A stretch of DNA of 64,000 bases from Oscillospiraceae bacterium (GTDB lineage: Bacteria; Bacillota; Clostridia; Oscillospirales; Oscillospiraceae), in NCBI GenBank assembly GCA_902795345.1, contig CADBKO010000007.1, positions 1 through 64,000 of the forward strand. Direction: 5' to 3'. A program made the position numbers and the translations under genes. Every line of letters begins with the position of its first letter. The stretch's first letter is position 1. Shown here piece after piece: positions 1 to 8,691 of this stretch. The notes beneath the pieces are model-generated. The model ran no database searches. It saw only the letters and a program-made list of their open reading frames with translations, and had not been told where the DNA came from.

Positions 1-253
1 CTATTTAGAGCGCCCAACTGGACGCTCAGGTTAGGTGTATCATTTTTCAGTTTCCAACCAATCCGCATCTTTTGCCTTGACATTTCATAGTTAGTCTTTT
101 ACGTCAAAAGAAATGGGGTCGCGCCGCAGCGCGAAAAGCTCTCGTCCAAACCTTCGTCCCCGCCGCTGCGGTGAGCGGCGAATCCGCAGAGGGCCGGTGT
201 ATTGCTGCTGCGGCGGGGAGGGGACTCTGATAGGGAACGAGGATTGCCTTAAC
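1..253. other. Non-coding left edge with a decayed repeat copy
   Basis: No credible gene is visible between the window edge and the aspS terminator. A short hairpin-like stretch (GAGCG...CGCTC) lies at 8-27. From about 128 to 235 the sequence carries pieces of the dispersed repeat family found elsewhere in the window, including the 'GCGGCGAATCCGCA' stretch and the 'CTGCGGCGGGGA' stretch that recur near 53745-53795. Short ORFs here have repeat-derived, arginine/proline-rich translations and are not believed. Confidence 0.6.
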
Positions 254-294
254 ACAACAATCCCCGCTGTGCCCATCGGACACAGCGGGGATTC
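254..294 (-). terminator. Rho-independent terminator of aspS
   Basis: A perfect 13-bp inverted repeat (AATCCCCGCTGTG at 259-271 with its complement at 281-293, 9-nt loop) lies just past the aspS stop. Read on the minus strand it is followed by a T-rich tail (TTGTTGTGTT). It should end the long minus-strand transcript. Confidence 0.85.
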
Positions 295-306
295 TGTAAT
301 CTGGTA

Positions 307-2073
307 TTATTCCTCTTCCTTCATTGTCACGGCGATGTGCAGCTCATCCAGCTGCTTCTGGGTGACTTCGCTGGGGGCGCTCATCATCAGGTCCTGGGCG
401 TTCTTGTTCAGGGGGAAGGGGATGACCTCCCGGATGGTGTCGGCCCCGGCCAGGAGCATCACCATGCGGTCCACGCCGGGGGCGATGCCCGCGTGGGGCG
501 GCGCGCCGTAGCAGAAGGCGTTATACATGGCGGGGAACTTGGCCTTCACATCCTCCTCGCCCAGGCGCACGAACTCAAAGGCCTTCACCATGATCTCCGG
601 GTCGTGGTTCCGCACCGCGCCGGAAGAGAGCTCCACGCCGTTGCACACCAGGTCATACTGGTCGGCCATGATGGTCAGGGGGTCGATCTCCCCCCGCTCG
701 GCCTTGAGGAGGGTCTCCAGCCCGCCCTTGGGCATGGAGAAGGGATTGTGGCAGAATTCCAGCTCGCCGCTTTCCTCCCCGATCTCATACATGGGGAAGT
801 CCACGATCCAGCAGAATTCATAGCGCTCCTTGTCCATGTGGCCGGGGCAGGCGGGGCCGAAGGTCTTGATCATCACGCCCGCCATCTTCACCGCCAGTTC
901 CCCGGCGGCGAGGACCACCAGGGTGTTGGGCCCGAGGTCCAGCAGGGCCTTTGCCTTGTCCGCGTCCACGAACTTCGCCACGCCGCCGGCGATGGCGCCC
1001 TGCTCGTCCGTCTTGAACCAATAGCCCTTGGCGCCGCTCTGCACCTCGCAGTCGGCCAGCAGCTTTTCGATCTGCTTGCGGGTGAGGCTGCAATCCGTGA
1101 TGGGCACGGCCTTCACCGTCTGATTCTGGAAGGGGGCGAACTCCGTTCCTTCAAAGAGGCTAGTCACGTCCTTCGCCGTCAGGTCGATGCGCAGGTCCGG
1201 CTTGTCGGAGCCGTAGGTCTCCAGGGCCTCCCGGTAGGCGATGCGCCGGAAGGGGGGCTGGGAGGCGATATCATAAGTGCCGTATTTGGCGAAGATGGGG
1301 GGAAGGACCTTCTCGATGACGTCAAACACGTCCTCCTGGGTGGCGAAGGCCATCTCCATGTCCAGCTGGTAGAATTCGCCGGGGCTCCGGTCCCCCCGGG
1401 CGTCCTCGTCCCGGAAGCAGGGGGCGATCTGGAAATAGCGGTCGAAGCCCGCGGTCATCAGCAGCTGCTTGAACTGCTGGGGCGCCTGGGGCAGGGCGTA
1501 GAACTTGCCGGGGTGCTTCCTCGCGGGCACCAGATAGTCCCGGGCCCCCTCGGGGGAGGAGACGGTGAGGATGGGGGTGGTGATCTCCAGGAAGCCCTCC
1601 GCCGTCATGGCCTGCCGCAGAGCGGCCACCACGTTCACCCGCAGGAGGATATTCTTCTTCACATCGGGGTTCCGCAGGTCCAGATAGCGGTATTTCAGCC
1701 GGGCGGATTCGTCCGCCTCCCGGCTGCGGTTCACCTCGAAGGGCAGCTCATTATACCGGCAGCGGCCCAGGACGGTGACGCTCTCCGGCACCACCTCGAT
1801 GTCGCCGGTGGCCTGCTTGGGGTTCTTGGAGTCCCGCTCCCGGACGACGCCGGTGATCTGCACCGTGCTCTCCTTGTTGATGCTGCGGAAGGTCTTCAGC
1901 AGCTCCTCGTCCTCGATCACCGCCTGGGTGGTGCCGTAGAAGTCCCGCAGGACGGCGAAGCCCAGCCCCGCGCCGACAACGCGCAGGTTTTCCAGCCAGC
2001 CGCAAAGGGTCACTTTCTCGCCCGCGTCCGCCAGCCGCAGCTGGCCGCAGGTATGGGTCCGCATCTGTGTCAT
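307..2073 (-). CDS. aspS: Aspartyl-tRNA synthetase
   Basis: Class II aminoacyl-tRNA synthetase that charges tRNA-Asp in the cytoplasm. The 588-residue length is normal for the bacterial form. An N-terminal OB-fold anticodon-binding domain (about 1-110) is followed by the catalytic core with motif 2 (FRDEDARGDR, about 220-229), the bacterial GAD insertion (about 290-420) and motif 3 (GIAPGVDRM, about 530-538). It starts 5 nt after the hisS stop, so the two are co-transcribed, a common hisS-aspS pairing. An antisense frame is open along almost the whole gene, which is a codon-bias shadow. Whether it also charges tRNA-Asn cannot be told from this sequence. Confidence 0.97.
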   Translation of the reverse strand: MTQMRTHTCGQLRLADAGEKVTLCGWLENLRVVGAGLGFAVLRDFYGTTQAVIEDEELLKTFRSINKESTVQITGVVRERDSKNPKQATGDIEVVPESVTVLGRCRYNELPFEVNRSREADESARLKYRYLDLRNPDVKKNILLRVNVVAALRQAMTAEGFLEITTPILTVSSPEGARDYLVPARKHPGKFYALPQAPQQFKQLLMTAGFDRYFQIAPCFRDEDARGDRSPGEFYQLDMEMAFATQEDVFDVIEKVLPPIFAKYGTYDIASQPPFRRIAYREALETYGSDKPDLRIDLTAKDVTSLFEGTEFAPFQNQTVKAVPITDCSLTRKQIEKLLADCEVQSGAKGYWFKTDEQGAIAGGVAKFVDADKAKALLDLGPNTLVVLAAGELAVKMAGVMIKTFGPACPGHMDKERYEFCWIVDFPMYEIGEESGELEFCHNPFSMPKGGLETLLKAERGEIDPLTIMADQYDLVCNGVELSSGAVRNHDPEIMVKAFEFVRLGEEDVKAKFPAMYNAFCYGAPPHAGIAPGVDRMVMLLAGADTIREVIPFPLNKNAQDLMMSAPSEVTQKQLDELHIAVTMKEEE

Positions 2074-2078
2074 GGTTC

Positions 2079-3425
2079 TTACTCTGTCCTTTCCTGAACG
2101 GGAGCGCCCACAGGGGGCAGCCCCGCGATGATCTTCCCGGCGGCTTCCTCCGCCGTCAGGGTCTCCTGCTCGCCGGTGGCCAGGTTCTTCAGGGAGACCG
2201 TCCCGGCGGCCTTTTCATCCTCCCCGATGACGACGGCGAAGGGGATGCGCAGCCGGTCGGCGTAGGCGAATTTCGCCTTGGCCTTTTTCTGCTCCATATA
2301 GATCTGGGTCCGCACCCCGGCGGAGCGCAGGACCGTGGAGGCGGCCACCGCCGCGTCCAGCACGTCCCCCATGGGGATCACCAGCGCGTCGCAGGGGGCC
2401 TTCGCCGCCTCGCTCCGCAGCAGGCCCTGGTCCTGGAGGATGAAGAAGAGGCGGCTGACGCCGATGCTGACGCCCACGCCGGGCAGCTTTTTGTCTGTGT
2501 AGTATTCCGCCAGGTTGTCGTAGCGCCCGCCGGAGCAGACGGAGCCCACCTCGGGATAGTCCAGCAGGGTGGTCTCGTAGACGGTGCCGGTGTAGTAATC
2601 CAGGCCCCGGGCGATGGTCAGGTCCAGCCGCCACTTATCCGCCGGGACGCCGAAGGAGCCCAGGAGCCCCGTCACCTGCCGCAGCTCCGCGATGCCCCTG
2701 TCCAGGGCCTCGCACTTGCCCAGGAGGGAATCCAGCATGGCCTCCGGGTCCGGGGCGGATACGACGTCCATGAGCTGGCCTGCCTTGTCCGCGGGGATGC
2801 CCAGGGTATCCGTCAGGATCTCCTGCACCTTGTCCCTGCCGATCTTGTCCAGCTTGTCGATGGCCCCCAGCACGGCTCCCGACTGCTCGCTGAGGCCCAG
2901 GTATTCAAAGAGGCCGTTGAGGAAACGGCGGTTGTTCATGCGGATCTGGAACCGGCTCAGGCCCAGCCGCCGGAAGGTCTCGCAGATGACGGCCACGATC
3001 TCCGCCTCGTTGGCGGGATCCAGGCTGCCGTCCCCGATCACGTCCACGTCCGCCTGGTAAAATTCCCGGAAGCGGCCCCGCTGGGCCCGCTCGCCCCGGT
3101 AGACCTTGCCGATCTGACAGCGGCGGAAGGGGAAGGTGAGGCTGCCGTAGTTCATGGCGACGTATTTCGCCAGGGGCACGGTCAGGTCGAAGCGCATGCT
3201 GAGATCCGTATCGCCCTTTTCAAAGCGGTAGATCTGCTTTTCCGTCTCCCCGCCGCCCTTGGCCAGGAGCACCTCGCTGGCCTCCAGCACGGGGGTGTCG
3301 ATATTGGTGAAGCCGAAGAGGGCATAGGTGGCCCTCAGCACGTCCATCACGGCGTCCATCTGGCTCTGCGCCTCGGGCAGCAGCTCCATGAAGCCGGACA
3401 GAGTCCTTGGTTTGATCTTTTCCAT
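2079..3425 (-). CDS. hisS: Histidyl-tRNA synthetase
   Basis: Class II synthetase that charges tRNA-His. The 448 residues include the HisRS signature motifs: RGLDYYTGTVYE in the middle and the SGGRYDNLAEYY glycine-rich motif after it, then a C-terminal anticodon-binding domain (about 345-435). The N-terminus (KPRTLSGFMELLPEAQ) fits the usual 'GTRDILP' region but is degenerate. It starts 18 nt after the mgsA-like stop, with aspS 5 nt downstream. No T-box leader fits in that 18-nt gap, so control must come from further upstream in the operon. Confidence 0.96.
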   Translation of the reverse strand: MEKIKPRTLSGFMELLPEAQSQMDAVMDVLRATYALFGFTNIDTPVLEASEVLLAKGGGETEKQIYRFEKGDTDLSMRFDLTVPLAKYVAMNYGSLTFPFRRCQIGKVYRGERAQRGRFREFYQADVDVIGDGSLDPANEAEIVAVICETFRRLGLSRFQIRMNNRRFLNGLFEYLGLSEQSGAVLGAIDKLDKIGRDKVQEILTDTLGIPADKAGQLMDVVSAPDPEAMLDSLLGKCEALDRGIAELRQVTGLLGSFGVPADKWRLDLTIARGLDYYTGTVYETTLLDYPEVGSVCSGGRYDNLAEYYTDKKLPGVGVSIGVSRLFFILQDQGLLRSEAAKAPCDALVIPMGDVLDAAVAASTVLRSAGVRTQIYMEQKKAKAKFAYADRLRIPFAVVIGEDEKAAGTVSLKNLATGEQETLTAEEAAGKIIAGLPPVGAPVQERTE

Positions 3426-3443
3426 TTTGCGCAGTCCTTTACC

Positions 3444-3848
3444 TTAATTCTTTTTGGGATTCACGATGTCCCGCCAGGCCAGGTCGCCCCGCTGCAGGCC
3501 CAGGATCAGCATTTCCCCCGTGGCCACATTGGAGGCGAAGGGGATGGAGTACTGGTCGCAGAGGCGGGCGATGAGGCCCATGTCCTCCATGTACTCCGGG
3601 CTGCCGGGGTCCGCCAGGAACAGCACCAGGTCGATCTCGTTGTAGGCGATCTTGGCGGCGATCTGCTGGATGCCCCCCTGACTCCGGGTCATGTATTTCT
3701 CCACGGCGAGGCCCGTGGCCTCGGAGATGAGCTGCGCCGTGGGGTTGGGGGCGCAGAGGGCGTGGGGGGCGAAGATGCCGCAGTAGGCGATGCACAGCTG
3801 CACCATCAGCTCCTGCTTGTTGTCATGGGCAATGAGGGCGACGTTCAT
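3444..3848 (-). CDS. mgsA: Methylglyoxal synthase-like protein with altered active site
   Basis: By length (134 aa), fold-wide similarity and position after minD this is the MgsA family, whose members convert dihydroxyacetone phosphate to methylglyoxal. The N-terminal LIAHD and the C-terminal NVAT...GLQRGDLAWRDI match the Clostridia form. The key catalytic stretch, GGDQQ in active enzymes (Asp71 in E. coli numbering), reads GGIQQ here. The phosphate-binding ATGTTG reads APNPTA, and SGPLGG reads TRSQGG. Asp20 and Asp101 equivalents look kept. The gene is intact and sits between minD (52 nt upstream) and hisS. I infer that it has lost synthase activity and may have another role; an altered but active enzyme cannot be excluded. 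Confidence 0.8.
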   Translation of the reverse strand: MNVALIAHDNKQELMVQLCIAYCGIFAPHALCAPNPTAQLISEATGLAVEKYMTRSQGGIQQIAAKIAYNEIDLVLFLADPGSPEYMEDMGLIARLCDQYSIPFASNVATGEMLILGLQRGDLAWRDIVNPKKN

Positions 3849-3900
3849 TTCATTCTGTCCTCCTATTTATGGCAATGCCGCGAATAGGCGCGGGATTGCC

Positions 3901-4629
3901 TTATCGAATGGGCACTCTCTGCCCGTCCAGTCTCCTTGCGATCCGCCGGAAGGCGGCGGCTGCGCCCCGGCGGGGCCGCTTGTCCGCTTCCAGCAGGGGC
4001 TTCCCGGCGGCCAGGGCCAGGGAAACGCGCTTGTCCTCCGGCACATAGCCGATGATCCGCAGCCCCACCCGGTCCATGGAATCATCCAGGGTCAGGCCCA
4101 TGGCCTTCAGCAGCGGGGGGCTCACCCGGTTCATCAGCAGGAAGGTTTCCGGGCTTCCGCCCGTGCGCAGCAGCTGGGCCGCCCGCTCCGCATCCCGGTG
4201 GCTGCAGGGGTCCGCCGTGGCCACCACCAGGACCCGGTCCGCCAGGCGGGAAGCCTCCTCCACGCCCGGCTTCAGGCCCCCGGGGTAGTCGAGGATGCAG
4301 TAGTCAAACCGCTCCCGCAGCTGGGCGCACAGGTCCGCAAGACCCTCCTCCGCCGGTTCCTGGGGCGCGGGCAGCAGCCGGAGAGAGGGAAAGCCCGCCG
4401 GGGCCGCCAGAGCCTTGTCCAGGCTGCACCGGCCCGCCAGCACATCCCCGTAATCCAGCAGGGCTTCGTCGCTCAGTCCCAGGCAGAGGTCCAGGTTCCG
4501 CAGCTCCGCGTCCGCGTCCACGCAGACGACGCTGCGCCCCAGCTCGCTGAGGCCGCAGGCCAGGGCCGCGGCAGCGGTGGATTTTCCCGTCCCGCCCTTG
4601 CCGGACAGAATGGCGATCACGGTGCCCAT
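3901..4629 (-). CDS. minD: MinD-like ParA-family ATPase
   Basis: A 242-residue P-loop ATPase with the deviant Walker A motif GKGGTGKST (residues 10-18) and the MinD-type signature DAELRNLDLCLGL, where typical MinD has DIGLRNLD. MinD dimers bind the membrane through a C-terminal amphipathic helix and position the division septum. The tail here (AFRRIARRLDGQ) can form such a helix but is more basic than usual. Length is slightly under the usual 260-270. Genes for MinC and MinE, its normal partners, are not next to it. It follows mrdA by 89 nt and precedes the MgsA-like gene, the Firmicutes mre-min-mgsA order. Confidence 0.85.
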   Translation of the reverse strand: MGTVIAILSGKGGTGKSTAAAALACGLSELGRSVVCVDADAELRNLDLCLGLSDEALLDYGDVLAGRCSLDKALAAPAGFPSLRLLPAPQEPAEEGLADLCAQLRERFDYCILDYPGGLKPGVEEASRLADRVLVVATADPCSHRDAERAAQLLRTGGSPETFLLMNRVSPPLLKAMGLTLDDSMDRVGLRIIGYVPEDKRVSLALAAGKPLLEADKRPRRGAAAAFRRIARRLDGQRVPIR

Positions 4630-4718
4630 GCTTTCACCTCCGGTAGCGAAATATTATACACTGGGTTTTCCCCGCTGGCAAGTAGCCTTGCGCTCTACAT
4701 GGGGGGAGGAGACCCGTC

Positions 4719-6758
4719 TCAGGGGATGAGGGTGTTCTCCGGTATGGGAGCGGCTTCCGGCTCCCGGGTGAAATACCAGTCGAAGATATCCCGGGCCACC
4801 TCCGCCAGATAGTAGCCGTTGGCGCCGTTCTCCACCACCACGGCCAGGGCGATCTCCGGGTCCTCCATGGGGGCGAAGGCGATGAACACGGCGTTGTTCA
4901 CCGTGTCCTCGCTGACCTGGGCTGTGCCGGTCTTGGAGCAGACGGGGATGCGGTAGTTGCCGAAAACATAGGATGCGGAGCCGTAGCGGGAGGCCATGAG
5001 CATGCCCTCCCGGAGGACGCCCCAGGTGTCCGTGTCGGCCTCCACGGTGCTGAGCACCTCCGGCTCCCGGCGGAAGCCGTCGTGACCGGAGACGGAGTAG
5101 AGCAGATGGGCGGCGTAACGCTTCCCGTCGGCGGCGATGGTGGCGGCGTAGGAGGCCAGCTGCAGGGGGGTGAAGAGGTGGTAGCTCTGGCCGATGGAGG
5201 CCTGGAGCGTGTCGCCCACATACCAGTCCTCCCCGACGACGGATCTCTTGTAGTCGGCGGAGGCCAGGATGCCGGTGTTCTCATAGAGCTCCACGCCCGT
5301 GCTCTGGCCCAGCCCATAGGCGGCGGCGTAGCGGTCCAGGGCGTCGATGCCCACGCTGCGCCCCGTGATATAGAAGAAGTAGTTGCAGGACATTTGCAGG
5401 GCTTCCTTCACATTGATGGTGCCGTGAGAGCCGGGATAGGTCCAGCAGGTGAAGGTGTAGCCGTCGTATTCGTCGATGATGCCCCGGTCATAGATGGTGG
5501 TGTTGGGGGTGATGACCCCCTCCGTCAGGGCGGCGGTGGCGGTGACCACCTTGAAGGTGGAGCCGGGGGCGTAGCGCCCCTGGAGGGCCCGGTTGAACAT
5601 GGGCCGGGTGGGGTCCGCCAGCAGCAGGGCATAGTTTTCCAGAAATTCGCTCAGGTCATAGGAGGGGTAGGAGGCGCAGGCCAGGATGTCCCCGGTGCCC
5701 ACCTGGATCACCACGGCGGCCCCGCCCTCGGCCAGCTGCACCGTCTCGCCGGGCTTGGCCTTTTTGACCCGGTCCCCGTTTATCTTGGCGATCTCGGCGC
5801 TGAGGGCCTCCTCCGTCACCTGCTGGGCGCTCAGGTCCAGGGTCAGGGTCACGTCGGCCCCGGCCCGGGGCTCCTCCGTGAAATAGGAGCTGAGGATCTC
5901 CCCGTCCGCGCTGCGGACGGTGACCCGCTTGCCGTCGGAGCCGTGGAGGTATTCCTCAAAGGCGCCCTCCGCCCCGTCCTGGCCCACCAGGGCGTTCATG
6001 GGATAACCCAGGGCGGTGTACTTCTCCACCTGGTCCTTGTCCATGGGGCCGATGCGCCCCAGGAGGTGGGCGGCGTAGGGGGTGCGGTAGGCCCGCCGGG
6101 AACCCACGGTGATGCTGACGCCGGGGTAGCAGCGCTCCGAAACGGCGGCGATCATCTCCTGGTCCAGGCCGGAGGCAAAAACATAGTCCACGATGCCGAA
6201 CAGGGTCCGCAGCTCCAGCTCCCAGCGGACGCCGATGGCCAGCCTCGCCTGGGCGGGGGTGTAGTCCTCGGGGACGGAATAGTGGCTGCGCATCCAGTCC
6301 ATGACCTCGGCGGCGCTCTTCTCCTCCAGCTCGAAATGCGCCAGCCAGTCCGCCATGCGTCCGGCCTGGATGTCGTCCATCTCGGTGAATTCGAAGGGGG
6401 CGTCGGAAGTGATGGGCAGGGTGTCCGTGTGGCGGATGCCCGCCTTTTCCGTCATGTCGATCAGGGCCAGCAGGATGCCGTTGGGGTCCGCGTCCGTCAC
6501 CAGGGCGCTGCGCTCGATCTGGATATCGTAGCTGACCACGTTGGTGACCAGGACCCTGCCGTAGCGGTCCAGGATGTCGCCCCTGGCGCCGGGCACCGTT
6601 TCCACCCGGGTGACGGTGTTCCGCCCCAGCTCCCGATAAGTCTCCCGGTTCACCACCTGCAGGCTGTAAAGCCCCAGCAGGAGGGCGCAGGCCAGCAGGA
6701 TGGGCAGGGCGATCAGGACGACGGCGCGGATGGGACGGATGCCGGAACGTAGCTTCAA
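4719..6758 (-). CDS. mrdA: Penicillin-binding protein 2 (elongation transpeptidase)
   Basis: Class B PBP that cross-links peptidoglycan during cell elongation with MreC/MreD and a SEDS polymerase. The 679 residues contain one N-terminal membrane segment (about 12-33), the non-catalytic pedestal domain (GARGDILDRYGR at 57-68) and a transpeptidase domain with the three active-site motifs: S400-T-F-K, S457-C-N and K609-T-G. The start overlaps the mreD stop by 4 nt, showing translational coupling. The order mreC-mreD-mrdA favours PBP2 over a septal PBP. Confidence 0.93.
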   Translation of the reverse strand: MKLRSGIRPIRAVVLIALPILLACALLLGLYSLQVVNRETYRELGRNTVTRVETVPGARGDILDRYGRVLVTNVVSYDIQIERSALVTDADPNGILLALIDMTEKAGIRHTDTLPITSDAPFEFTEMDDIQAGRMADWLAHFELEEKSAAEVMDWMRSHYSVPEDYTPAQARLAIGVRWELELRTLFGIVDYVFASGLDQEMIAAVSERCYPGVSITVGSRRAYRTPYAAHLLGRIGPMDKDQVEKYTALGYPMNALVGQDGAEGAFEEYLHGSDGKRVTVRSADGEILSSYFTEEPRAGADVTLTLDLSAQQVTEEALSAEIAKINGDRVKKAKPGETVQLAEGGAAVVIQVGTGDILACASYPSYDLSEFLENYALLLADPTRPMFNRALQGRYAPGSTFKVVTATAALTEGVITPNTTIYDRGIIDEYDGYTFTCWTYPGSHGTINVKEALQMSCNYFFYITGRSVGIDALDRYAAAYGLGQSTGVELYENTGILASADYKRSVVGEDWYVGDTLQASIGQSYHLFTPLQLASYAATIAADGKRYAAHLLYSVSGHDGFRREPEVLSTVEADTDTWGVLREGMLMASRYGSASYVFGNYRIPVCSKTGTAQVSEDTVNNAVFIAFAPMEDPEIALAVVVENGANGYYLAEVARDIFDWYFTREPEAAPIPENTLIP

Positions 6759-7273
6759 TGGGCGCTCCTTTCCCTGCCCCGCCGCCAGGCCCGAAGGGCG
6801 CGGCGGACGCAGAAATAAAGCGGAAGGATGAAGAGGGCGGAGGCCAGGCTCTGCATTAGCCCCGTCCGAATCAGAAGCCAGACGGGGGCGCGGTCAAAGA
6901 CCAGCAGCCGGAACATCTGGATGAAAGCGGAGAGCAGCAACACCCCTGCGCTCAGCATGAGATAGCTGGGGAAGCCCCGGGCCAGGATGAAATCCCCCAG
7001 GAAGCCGCAGAGAAAGCCCATGACCGTCAGCGCCACGGTGAACAGGAGCCCGCCGCCCCCCAGGGCGGCGTCGCAGAGGATGCCGCAGAGGAGGCCGAAG
7101 GCCCCGCCCCAGCCGGAGGAGCCCAGGAGCCCCGCAGCCGCCGCCACCAGGGGCAGCAGCAGCGGCGCCACGCCGAAGATATGCAGCCGGGAAAAGACGG
7201 CGCTTTGCAGGAAATAGCACAGGAGCATGATGAGGATGAGCCCCAGGGTGCTCCGCAGCGTTTCAGCCCTCAT
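6755..7273 (-). CDS. mreD: Rod shape-determining protein MreD
   Basis: A small integral membrane protein (172 aa, about five or six hydrophobic segments) with the MreD pattern and the expected position between mreC and mrdA. MreD is part of the elongasome and binds MreC. The family is poorly conserved in sequence, so the call rests on size, topology and synteny together. It overlaps mreC by 11 nt and mrdA by 4 nt. A leucine/alanine-rich membrane start (LGLILIMLLCYFLQS) is visible. Confidence 0.88.
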   Translation of the reverse strand: MRAETLRSTLGLILIMLLCYFLQSAVFSRLHIFGVAPLLLPLVAAAAGLLGSSGWGGAFGLLCGILCDAALGGGGLLFTVALTVMGFLCGFLGDFILARGFPSYLMLSAGVLLLSAFIQMFRLLVFDRAPVWLLIRTGLMQSLASALFILPLYFCVRRALRAWRRGRERSAH

Positions 7274-8108
7274 GCTGCGCCTCCCCGTATTCCAGGATCA
7301 GGAAGACCTGGCTGAGGCTCTCCAGTTCGGCGGAGGGAGTGACGATGCCGTACTGCCCATAGCCCCCCTCGTCGCTGGCGATGCCGCTGATCTTGCCGAT
7401 CACCAGCCCGGCGGGATAGACGCCCCCCGCGCCGGAGGTCAGCACCGTGTCCCCCAGCTCCAGGACGCTGTTTTCAAAAACATAGGTCAGCTTCAGCTGG
7501 CCCCCGGCCAGGAGGCTGAAATCCCCCTCCGCCACGGCGGTGAGGCCGTTGGAATGGACCGTGGCGCCCATGGCGGCCCGGGGGTCGATGAGGGTGCGCA
7601 CGGAGCAGCTGTAAAGCCCCGTCTCCGTCACCACGCCCACCACGAAGCCGTTGGACGTGATAACGCAGTCGCCCACCTCCACGCCGGAAAAGCTGCCCTT
7701 GTCCAGGTCGAAGGTGCTGCTCCAGTTACTCGAGCCCCAGGAGATGATGGAGGCGTCCAGCAGCTTGTAGTCCGTGTGGCTGCGCTTCAGCTCCAGCAGC
7801 TGCCGGAGCCTGTCGTTTTCCGCGTTGGCCCCCTGGCTCTGGCGGACCTCCGTCTCCATATCCGCGATCTGGGCTTTCAGAGCCTCGTTCTCCGCCTTCA
7901 GCTCGTCGTAATCCCGCAGGGCGGCGCGCAGCTCCTCCAGCTTCCCCGCGCCGGAGGAAAACAGCTTCTCCACCGGGGCGGTCAGGGACTGGAAGCTGCG
8001 GGTGAAGATGTTCTCCCTGCCGGCCAGGCGGCCCAGCACCGTGAGGGCCAGCACGATCACCAGAGCGGCCAGCAACGTGAGCCCCACCGTTTTCAGTACC
8101 TTACGCAT
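7263..8108 (-). CDS. mreC: Rod shape-determining protein MreC
   Basis: Bitopic elongasome protein: one N-terminal membrane helix (about 8-28), a coiled coil (about 60-100, ELRAALRDYDELKAENEALK) and an extracellular beta-rich domain ending near 281. MreC scaffolds PBP2 and MreD outside the membrane. The 281-residue length is typical. The gene overlaps maf by 8 nt upstream and mreD by 11 nt downstream. Unlike the common arrangement, no mreB lies before it; maf is directly coupled instead. Confidence 0.93.
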   Translation of the reverse strand: MRKVLKTVGLTLLAALVIVLALTVLGRLAGRENIFTRSFQSLTAPVEKLFSSGAGKLEELRAALRDYDELKAENEALKAQIADMETEVRQSQGANAENDRLRQLLELKRSHTDYKLLDASIISWGSSNWSSTFDLDKGSFSGVEVGDCVITSNGFVVGVVTETGLYSCSVRTLIDPRAAMGATVHSNGLTAVAEGDFSLLAGGQLKLTYVFENSVLELGDTVLTSGAGGVYPAGLVIGKISGIASDEGGYGQYGIVTPSAELESLSQVFLILEYGEAQHEG

Positions 8109-8691
8109 CGTTCCCCCAGATCTCCGTGCCGAAGGCGTGCATCATCCGGCCCAGACGGCAGATGGGCAGGCCCACCACCGTGTAGAATTCTCCGTCGATC
8201 CGCTCCACGAAAAGAGCGGCCATGTCCTGGGCCCCGTAGGACCCGGCCTTGTCCATGGGGGAGCCGGTGGCGATATAAGCCCGGATCTCCCGGTCCGTCA
8301 GCACCCGGAACCAGACGTCGGCGCTGGCATAGTCCGTCATGCTCCTGTCCCCCCGGCGGAGGGCCATGCCGGTGTAGACCGTGTGCTTCCGGCCCGAAAG
8401 GGCGCGGAGCATGCGAAAGGCGTCCTCCTCGTCCCGGGGCTTCCCCAGCACCTCGCCCTCCAGGGCCACCACCGTGTCCGCCGCCAGGATCAGACTGTCG
8501 GGCCCGGCGCGGCGGGAGGCATCCAGGGCCTTCCCCGCGGCGATGTGCTGGACCGCCTCCCATACCGGCGTGCCCGCGGGCACCGGCGCTTCACCGGCGG
8601 CGGGCAGGATCGTCAGGTCGAACAGACCCAGCATTTCCAGAAGCTCCCTTCTTCGCGGGGAAGCGGAAGCCAGAATGAGTTTCGTTTTCAT
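8101..8691 (-). CDS. maf: Maf family nucleotide pyrophosphatase
   Basis: The Maf family hydrolyses non-canonical or methylated nucleoside triphosphates and is often encoded beside mre/min genes. The N-terminal motif ILASASPRRRELL (residues 4-16) is diagnostic; the conserved LAADTVV and the later GSYGAQDMAA region (usually DKAGSYGIQG) are present. I start at the ATG giving MKTKLILASASPRR, 196 residues, because the motif normally lies right at the N-terminus. A longer in-frame start at 8763 would add residues unlike the family. The start lies 101 nt inside the 3' end of the U32 gene. The C-terminus overlaps mreC by 8 nt. Confidence 0.93.
   Translation of the reverse strand: MKTKLILASASPRRRELLEMLGLFDLTILPAAGEAPVPAGTPVWEAVQHIAAGKALDASRRAGPDSLILAADTVVALEGEVLGKPRDEEDAFRMLRALSGRKHTVYTGMALRRGDRSMTDYASADVWFRVLTDREIRAYIATGSPMDKAGSYGAQDMAALFVERIDGEFYTVVGLPICRLGRMMHAFGTEIWGNDA

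Noticed and set aside
337..2097. Long open frame antisense to aspS (586 codons)
   Set aside because: It is a GC-bias shadow of aspS, rich in Gly/His/Val with no domain and no ribosome site.
3426..3443. T-box leader before hisS
   Set aside because: Gap of only 18 nt between coding regions.
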